Shown: positions 31,450-31,551 of the stretch, piece by piece
Numbering within the stretch: the first letter of the stretch is position 1
Layout: every line of letters begins with the position of its first letter
From: an uncultured Limosilactobacillus sp.
GTDB lineage: Bacteria > Bacillota > Bacilli > Lactobacillales > Lactobacillaceae
Assembly (NCBI RefSeq): GCF_934202235.1
Contig: NZ_CAKPXS010000014.1
Coordinates: 1 to 31,551, forward strand
DNA: 31,551 nt
Direction: 5' to 3'
The notes under the pieces: generated by a model
What the model saw: only the letters and a program-made list of their open reading frames with translations
Told to the model about the DNA's origin: nothing
Database searches by the model: none
Program-made: the position numbers and the translations under genes

Positions 31450-31551
31450 TTTAAATGCTGTTGCGAAAGCAGCGGCAAGGTAGACCTTTGAAAACTGAAC
31501 AAAGTTTCGACGAACACAAATGTGCAGGGTCCTTGATCTTCGGATCGAGGC
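31450..31551 (+). other. Leader of rRNA operon with boxA; 16S gene beyond the edge
   Basis: The leader carries CTTTGAAAACT (31486-31496), matching the boxA antitermination element in Bacillus and Lactobacillus rrn leaders. A hairpin CCTTGATC-TTCG-GATCGAGG (31531-31550) with a UUCG tetraloop, one wobble, follows. No mature 16S sequence is reached; it is expected shortly after the window. Confidence 0.75.

Noticed and set aside
1..31551. Mobile element, prophage, CRISPR array or defence island
   Set aside because: I saw no transposase, integrase, phage or Cas-like protein, no repeat-spacer pattern and no target duplication. The only methyltransferase is YtxK-like in its conserved place beside ackA.

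Overview
The window looks like chromosomal core sequence of a lactic acid bacterium, most probably an obligately heterofermentative Lactobacillaceae of the Limosilactobacillus type (L. fermentum / reuteri / oris relatives). This rests on family-level recognition of the proteins: a malolactic locus, CcpA, a full comG operon, AckA and Bacillus-like housekeeping synteny. It also rests on strong Shine-Dalgarno sites, sigma-A type promoters and frequent GTG/TTG starts. The species cannot be fixed from the sequence alone. There is no prophage, insertion sequence, CRISPR array, tRNA gene or obvious pseudogene. Nearly all bases are explained by genes, promoters and terminators.

Layout. 1-1577: a purine-type NCS2 permease on the minus strand, behind two PurR-box-like sites. 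1578-5198: malolactic fermentation locus, mleS and an AEC-family malate permease on the minus strand with a divergent LysR regulator; a T-N11-A box lies between them. 5231-6354: ireB-ruvX-yrzB. 6362-10285: rnhC on the minus strand, divergent from cvpA-mutS2. 10397-10762: trxA. 10772-13877: a self-contained MacAB/YknXYZ-like export operon with a consensus promoter and its own terminator, probably a lineage-specific insertion. 13903-16546: yslB on the minus strand, divergent from murI-rdgB-cbpB, cell-wall and nucleotide-pool genes ending in a likely c-di-AMP-binding CBS protein. 16555-18521: minus-strand operon MscS channel, DUF3290, DUF421. 18664-21539: ytxG-ytxH, then ccpA with a cre-like site on its promoter and a coupled gene for an unrecognised four-helix membrane protein. 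21616-22409: yebC. 22468-26099: comGA-GB-GC-GD-GE-GF-GG, the DNA-uptake pseudopilus operon, followed by ytxK and ackA (to 28414). 28486-30483: metallophosphoesterase, yutD with an unusual basic tail, and a NagD-type HAD phosphatase. 30497-31150: DedA protein on the minus strand. 31319-31551: tandem promoters and boxA-bearing leader of an rRNA operon; the 16S gene begins just beyond the window.

Together the genes cover C4-acid and acetate metabolism (mleS, mleP, ackA), its carbon control (ccpA), peptidoglycan precursor supply (murI), genome maintenance (ruvX, rnhC, mutS2, rdgB), envelope stress (MscS, DUF421/DUF3290, ABC exporter, DedA) and competence (comG). I found no clearly new multi-gene system. 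The best leads are the uncharacterised membrane protein tied to ccpA, the A10 tract inside the murI promoter, the PurBox pair, the inserted export operon, and two pseudopilins lacking Glu5.
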